Origin: Streptomyces klenkii
Lineage (GTDB): Bacteria; Actinomycetota; Actinomycetes; Streptomycetales; Streptomycetaceae
Reading direction: 5' to 3'
Assembly (NCBI RefSeq): GCF_003626645.1
Contig: NZ_RBAM01000016.1
Coordinates: 48,629 to 112,628 of the forward strand
Length of the DNA stretch: 64,000 nucleotides
Shown: one piece after another, positions 60,008 through 64,000 of the stretch
Position numbering within the stretch: the stretch's first letter is position 1
How the letters are laid out: each line of letters begins with the position of its first letter
The notes under the pieces: generated by a model
The model's database searches: none
Seen by the model: only the letters and a program-made list of their open reading frames with translations
Told to the model about the DNA's origin: nothing
Translations under genes and position numbers: made by a program

Positions 60008-61435
60008 CTAGCGGTTCGCCACCGCCTGCTTCACCAAGGTGCGGCCGAAGTCCCAGAGCAGCCCGCCGCCTCCGTGGGCGTCGTCCATGACGGCCGTGAA
60101 GGCGTCCACGAAGCGGTCCACCTCGCGCTCTCCGATGATCAGCGGCGGGATCAGCTTGATCACTTCCAGGTGGTCGCCGGAGACCTGGGTGAGGATGCGG
60201 TGCTTCTGGAGCAGCGGCGCGACGACCATCTGCGCGAAGAGGCCCTTGCGGGCCGCCTGGAGCATCGCCCAGCGGCTGCGCAGCCCCAGCGAGGACGGCT
60301 TGCCGAACTCGATGCCGATCATCAGGCCCCGGCCGCGGACGTCGTGCAGCAGCTCGTACTTGCCGGTGAGCGCCGCGAGCCGGGTGCGCAGCAGGTCGCC
60401 CGTGCGCCGGGCGTTCGCGACGACCTGCTCGTCCTCCAGGACCGAGAGCACCGCGAGCCCGGCCGCCATCGCCTGCGCGTTGGCGCCGAAGCTCGCGGAG
60501 TGCACGAGGACCCGGTCCATGGAGGAGTAGACCTTCTTGAAGATCCAGTCCTTGCCGAGGGTGGCGCCCACGGGCACGTAGCCGCCGGAGAGCGCCTTGG
60601 CCACGCACACCAGGTCCGGCTCGACGCCGGCCTCGTGCTGGTAGGCGAAGAAGTCGCCGGTGCGCCCGACGCCGGTCTGCACCTCGTCGGCGATGAGCAG
60701 CGCCTTGTGCCGGTGCAGCAGCTCCTGGGCGGCGCGCAGGTAGCCGGGGGGCGCCTCGTGGACGCCCTTGCCCTGGATGGGCTCGATGACGAAGGCCGCG
60801 ACGTCGCCGCGGGCCAGCTCCCGCTCCAGCGCCGCGAGGTCGCCGAGCGGGACGGCGGTGTCGGGCAGCAGCGGCGCGAAGCCGTCGCGGAAGCCGGACT
60901 CGCCGTTGACGGAGAGCGAGCCGGTGGTCAGGCCGTGGAAGGCGTGGTCGCAGTAGAGGACCCGCGGTCTGCCGGTGGCGTACCGCGCGAACTTCAGGGC
61001 CGTCTCCACGGCCTCGGTGCCGCTGTTGCCGAAGAACACCCGGTCCAGGTGGGGTGCGTACGACAGCAGCTTCTCGGCGAGGAGGCCGGGCAGCGGCTGG
61101 CAGTCGAAGCGGGTGAGGTCGGCGAGCGAGGCGTCGAGGACGTCGTGCAGCGCCTTGCGGACGACGGGGTGGTGGCGGCCGACGCCCATCACCCCGAAGC
61201 CCGCGAGCATGTCGAGGTAGTCCTGCCCGTCGGCGTCCCAGAAGTAGGCGCCCTCGGCCCGCTCGTAGACCTTGTCGAAGCCGATGGTGTGCAGCATGCG
61301 CGGCAGCTGGTGGTTGAGGTGCCGGGCGTGCAGGTCGTACCGCTCGGCGCCGCGCTCCGCGAGGAGCCGGGTCAGGTCGAAGCCCTTGGCGCTCGCGGCG
61401 GGGGCGCCGGCCGTGCCGGCGGTGTCGGCTGTCAT
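60008..61435 (-). CDS. hpnO: Class III aminotransferase, hopanoid HpnO type
   Basis: A 475-residue PLP-dependent fold-type I aminotransferase: FFGNSGTEAVETALKFAR, LLIADEVQTGVGRTGDFFAYQ and the PLP Lys in VAKALSGGYVPVGA. Coupled by ATGA to dxs and next to ispG, it fits the Streptomyces hopanoid locus. There HpnO aminates ribosylhopane to aminobacteriohopanetriol. Generic databases may call it an aspartate or ornithine aminotransferase; the context decides for HpnO. Confidence 0.88.
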   Translation of the reverse strand: MTADTAGTAGAPAASAKGFDLTRLLAERGAERYDLHARHLNHQLPRMLHTIGFDKVYERAEGAYFWDADGQDYLDMLAGFGVMGVGRHHPVVRKALHDVLDASLADLTRFDCQPLPGLLAEKLLSYAPHLDRVFFGNSGTEAVETALKFARYATGRPRVLYCDHAFHGLTTGSLSVNGESGFRDGFAPLLPDTAVPLGDLAALERELARGDVAAFVIEPIQGKGVHEAPPGYLRAAQELLHRHKALLIADEVQTGVGRTGDFFAYQHEAGVEPDLVCVAKALSGGYVPVGATLGKDWIFKKVYSSMDRVLVHSASFGANAQAMAAGLAVLSVLEDEQVVANARRTGDLLRTRLAALTGKYELLHDVRGRGLMIGIEFGKPSSLGLRSRWAMLQAARKGLFAQMVVAPLLQKHRILTQVSGDHLEVIKLIPPLIIGEREVDRFVDAFTAVMDDAHGGGGLLWDFGRTLVKQAVANR

Positions 61436-63468
61436 GCGTCGTCGTTCTCCTTGACGGCCGCGGGGGCGCCCGCGGCTTGCGTACGGGCCGGGGCCGGGGC
61501 CTTCTTGCGGGCGGCCGGGGCTTGCGTGCGGGCGGGGGCCGGGGCGGCGCTGCGGGCCGGGGCTTCGTCACCACCGGCCGGGGCCGCGTGACGGGCCAGC
61601 GCGGCGCTGATCCGGCCGGCGATCTCGGCGGGGGTGAGCCCGAGGTCCGCCAGGACCTCGCCGCGCTTGGCGTGCGGCAGGAACTGCTCGGGGATGCCGA
61701 AGGTGCGCAGCGGCACGTCGACGTCGGCGTCACGCAGCGCCTGCCCGACGGCCCAGCCGACGCCGCCGGTGCGGCTGTTGTCCTCGACGACCGCGACGAG
61801 GCGGTGGCGCGCGGCGAGCGGGGGCAGGGCGGGGTCGACGGGCTTGACCCAGCGCGGGTCGACGACCGTGCAGGGGGTGCCGCGGGCGGCGAGGAGCGCG
61901 GCGGCCTCCAGGCAGACCCCGGCCATGGTGCCGACGGCGACGAGCAGGACCTGCGCCTCGTCCTCGCCGGGACCGGGGCGGGCGATGACGTCCATGCCCC
62001 CGGCGCGGGCGAGGGCCGGGACGGGCTCGCCGACGTTCTCCTTCGGGAAGCGGATCACGGTGGGGGCGTCCTCGACCTCGACGGCCTCGCGGAGCTGGGC
62101 GCGCAGCTGGTCGGCGTCGCGCGGGGCGGCGATCCGCAGGCCGGGCACGACTTGCAGCAGCGACATGTCCCACATGCCGTTGTGGCTGGGCCCGTCGGTA
62201 CCGGTGACGCCGGCCCGGTCGAGGACGAACGTCACCCCGCACTTGTGCAGGGCGACGTCCATGAGCACCTGGTCGAAGGCGCGGTTGAGGAACGTGGCGT
62301 AGACGGCGAAGACCGGGTGCAGACCGCCGGTGGCCAGGCCGGCCGCGGAGACGGCGCCGTGCTGCTCGGCGATGCCGACGTCCCAGACCCGGTCGGGGTA
62401 GGCCTCGGCGAACTTCGTCAGGCCCACGGGGTGCAGCATGGCGGCCGTGATGGCGACCACGTCGGGCCGTTCGGCGCCGATGGCGAGCATCTCGTCGCCG
62501 AAGACCGAGGTCCAGGACCGGCCGGCCGAGGGGGCCAGCGGCAGGGACGTGAGCGGGTCGATCACGCCGACGGTGTGGAAGCGGTCCGCGTCGTCCTCCA
62601 GGGCGGGCTGGTAGCCGCGCCCCTTCTCCGTGCGGCAGTGGACGAGGACGGGGCCGTGGAAGCGCTTGGCCCGGCGCAGCGCCGACTCGACGGCGTCGAT
62701 GTCGTGGCCGTCTATCGGGCCGAGGTACTTCAGGCCGAGGTCCTCGAACATGCCCTGCGGGGCGAACGCGTCCTTGAAGCCCTTCTTGGCGCCGTGCAGG
62801 GACTCGTAGAGGGGCTTGCCGATCAGGGGCAGGCCCTGGACGGCGTCCTTGCCCCAGGACAGGGCGCGTTCGTAGCCGTCGGTGGTGCGGAGCGTGGCGA
62901 GGTGGTCGGCGAGGCCGCCGATGGTGGGGGCGTAGCTGCGCTCGTTGTCGTTGACGACGATGATCAGCTGCCGGTCCTTGGCGGCGGCTATGTTGTTGAG
63001 CGCCTCCCAGGCCATGCCGCCGGTCAGGGCCCCGTCGCCGATGACGGCGACGACGTGCCGGTTCCAGCGGCCGAGGACCTGGTTGGCCTTGGCGAGGCCG
63101 TCGGCCCAGCCGAGGACGGTGGAGGCGTGGCTGTTCTCGATGACGTCGTGCTCGGACTCCTCGCGCGAGGGGTAGCCGGACAGGCCGCCCTTGCCGCGCA
63201 GCTTGGAGAAGTCCTGGCGGCCGGTGAGCAGCTTGTGGACGTAGCTCTGGTGGCCGGTGTCCCACAGGATGCGGTCGGCCGGGGAGTCGAACGAGCGGTG
63301 CAGGGCGATGGTGAGCTCCACCACGCCGAGGTTGGGGCCGAGGTGGCCGCCGGTGCGGGCGACGGCGTGGATGAGGAAGTGGCGGATCTCCTCCGCCAGT
63401 TCGGTCAGCTCCTCGGCGTCCAGGGTCTTCAGGTCGCGCGGACTGCGGATGTTCTCGAGCAACGACAC
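61432..63468 (-). CDS. dxs: 1-deoxy-D-xylulose-5-phosphate synthase
   Basis: A 678-residue thiamine-diphosphate enzyme that makes DXP from pyruvate and glyceraldehyde 3-phosphate, the entry step of the MEP pathway. The ThDP motif is GDGALTGGMAWEALNNIAAAKDRQLIIVVNDN; the transketolase middle domain includes GIAEQHGAVSAAGLA. GAGGAGGG precedes the GTG start. The last about 50 residues are an Ala/Pro/Arg/Lys-rich tail beyond the usual 630-residue end. It lies 76 bp downstream of ispG. Confidence 0.96.
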   Translation of the reverse strand: MSLLENIRSPRDLKTLDAEELTELAEEIRHFLIHAVARTGGHLGPNLGVVELTIALHRSFDSPADRILWDTGHQSYVHKLLTGRQDFSKLRGKGGLSGYPSREESEHDVIENSHASTVLGWADGLAKANQVLGRWNRHVVAVIGDGALTGGMAWEALNNIAAAKDRQLIIVVNDNERSYAPTIGGLADHLATLRTTDGYERALSWGKDAVQGLPLIGKPLYESLHGAKKGFKDAFAPQGMFEDLGLKYLGPIDGHDIDAVESALRRAKRFHGPVLVHCRTEKGRGYQPALEDDADRFHTVGVIDPLTSLPLAPSAGRSWTSVFGDEMLAIGAERPDVVAITAAMLHPVGLTKFAEAYPDRVWDVGIAEQHGAVSAAGLATGGLHPVFAVYATFLNRAFDQVLMDVALHKCGVTFVLDRAGVTGTDGPSHNGMWDMSLLQVVPGLRIAAPRDADQLRAQLREAVEVEDAPTVIRFPKENVGEPVPALARAGGMDVIARPGPGEDEAQVLLVAVGTMAGVCLEAAALLAARGTPCTVVDPRWVKPVDPALPPLAARHRLVAVVEDNSRTGGVGWAVGQALRDADVDVPLRTFGIPEQFLPHAKRGEVLADLGLTPAEIAGRISAALARHAAPAGGDEAPARSAAPAPARTQAPAARKKAPAPARTQAAGAPAAVKENDDA

Positions 63469-63544
63469 GCGGGCCCCCTCCTCGTCTTGCGGCCTGGGCC
63501 GGGGCGGCCGCTCGGTCGCTGTTCCTACGGTGGCGGTCGCCGGT

Positions 63545-64000
63545 TCAGGCGATGGTGACGTGCGGTGCCCCGCCGGGGGCGCCGTCCGCCGCCATGACTT
63601 CGGCGATCTTCATTGCTTCCTCGATGAGGGTCTCCACGATCTTCGACTCCGGCACGGTCTTGATGACCTCGCCCTTGACGAAGATCTGGCCCTTGCCGTT
63701 GCCGGAGGCGACACCCAGGTCGGCCTCACGCGCCTCACCGGGACCGTTTACGACGCAGCCCATCACCGCGACGCGCAGCGGCACCTCCATGCCCTCCAGA
63801 CCGGCACTGACCTGGTCGGCGAGCTTGTACACGTCCACCTGCGCCCGGCCGCACGACGGGCACGAGACGATCTCCAGCCGGCGCTGCCGCAGCCCCAGGG
63901 ACTCCAGGATCTGCATACCGACCTTGATCTCCTCCGCCGGCGGCGCCGACAGCGACACACGGATCGTGTCACCGATGCCCTCCGACAGCAGCGCACCGAA
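63545..64000 (-). CDS. ispG: 4-hydroxy-3-methylbut-2-enyl diphosphate synthase, partial
   Basis: The C-terminal 151 residues of IspG (GcpE); the gene continues past the window edge. Visible motifs are EGIGDTIRVSLSA, the first 4Fe-4S cysteines in CPSCGR, the third in VAVMGCVVNGPGEAREADLG, and GQIFVKGEVIKTVPE. It reductively converts MEcPP to HMBPP in the MEP pathway and feeds the hopanoid genes expected to the right. Confidence 0.95.
   Translation of the reverse strand, partial: FGALLSEGIGDTIRVSLSAPPAEEIKVGMQILESLGLRQRRLEIVSCPSCGRAQVDVYKLADQVSAGLEGMEVPLRVAVMGCVVNGPGEAREADLGVASGNGKGQIFVKGEVIKTVPESKIVETLIEEAMKIAEVMAADGAPGGAPHVTIA

Overview
The window is high-GC actinobacterial DNA and almost certainly Streptomyces or a close relative. 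Supporting signs are GTG and TTG starts, GTGA/ATGA gene overlaps, a SARP regulator, DUF397/XRE/anti-sigma ATPase modules, rare TTA codons, and a hopanoid-type isoprenoid locus at the right edge. No transposase, integrase, phage gene or CRISPR array is visible. One tRNA-Pro(GGG) lies at about 48.8 kb.

Layout, left to right. (1) 0.2-1.9 kb: an L,D-transpeptidase lipoprotein and aspartate decarboxylase panD. (2) 2.1-10.9 kb: a 2544-residue single-module polyketide synthase, KS-AT-DH-C-methyltransferase-ER-KR-ACP, overlapping a stand-alone thioester-reductase-like enzyme. This is the layout of a fungal-type highly reducing iterative PKS with reductive release. (3) 10.9-15.1 kb: a DUF6230/DUF6114 pair, a PadR regulator and 2,4-dienoyl-CoA reductase. 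(4) 15.3-22.2 kb: a small secreted protein, then a tight minus-strand set of PNPOx-like protein, A-PCP-reductase NRPS and two P450s whose I-helix acid/alcohol pairs are each half lost. (5) 22.9-27.5 kb: a SpoIIE-type phosphatase, an MFS exporter divergent from a GlxA/AraC regulator, a tautomerase and a carboxymuconolactone decarboxylase-like protein.

(6) 27.6-33.2 kb: a LuxR-type regulator upstream of desaturase, glutamate mutase S, glutamate mutase E and flavoprotein, an operon that should make 3-methylaspartate. (7) 33.7-36.7 kb: ArsR regulator, DHA2 exporter and quinone oxidoreductase. (8) 36.7-48.7 kb: a compact lipid or polyketide-like cluster. Its parts are an LLM flavin oxidoreductase, a GT1 glycosyltransferase, two condensation-fold acyltransferases, and a divergent SAM-methyltransferase/ACP/ketosynthase operon. 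These are followed by an XRE-NACHT-membrane protein and a LuxR-HTH/SARP fusion regulator. The methyltransferase, NACHT and SARP genes each carry one TTA codon, which points to bldA control. (9) 48.8-60 kb: tRNA-Pro and mostly housekeeping or stress genes. (10) 60-64 kb: hpnO-like aminotransferase, dxs and partial ispG.

A second pattern is not explained by gene content. Four minus-strand genes have short tandem repeats (units of 9, 13, about 16 and 14 bp) directly upstream of their ribosome-binding regions. In one of them, at 56.26-56.30 kb, the repeat writes a chain of three five-codon micro-ORFs. Each is coupled by an ATGA overlap to the next, and the last ATG is in frame with the downstream methyltransferase.
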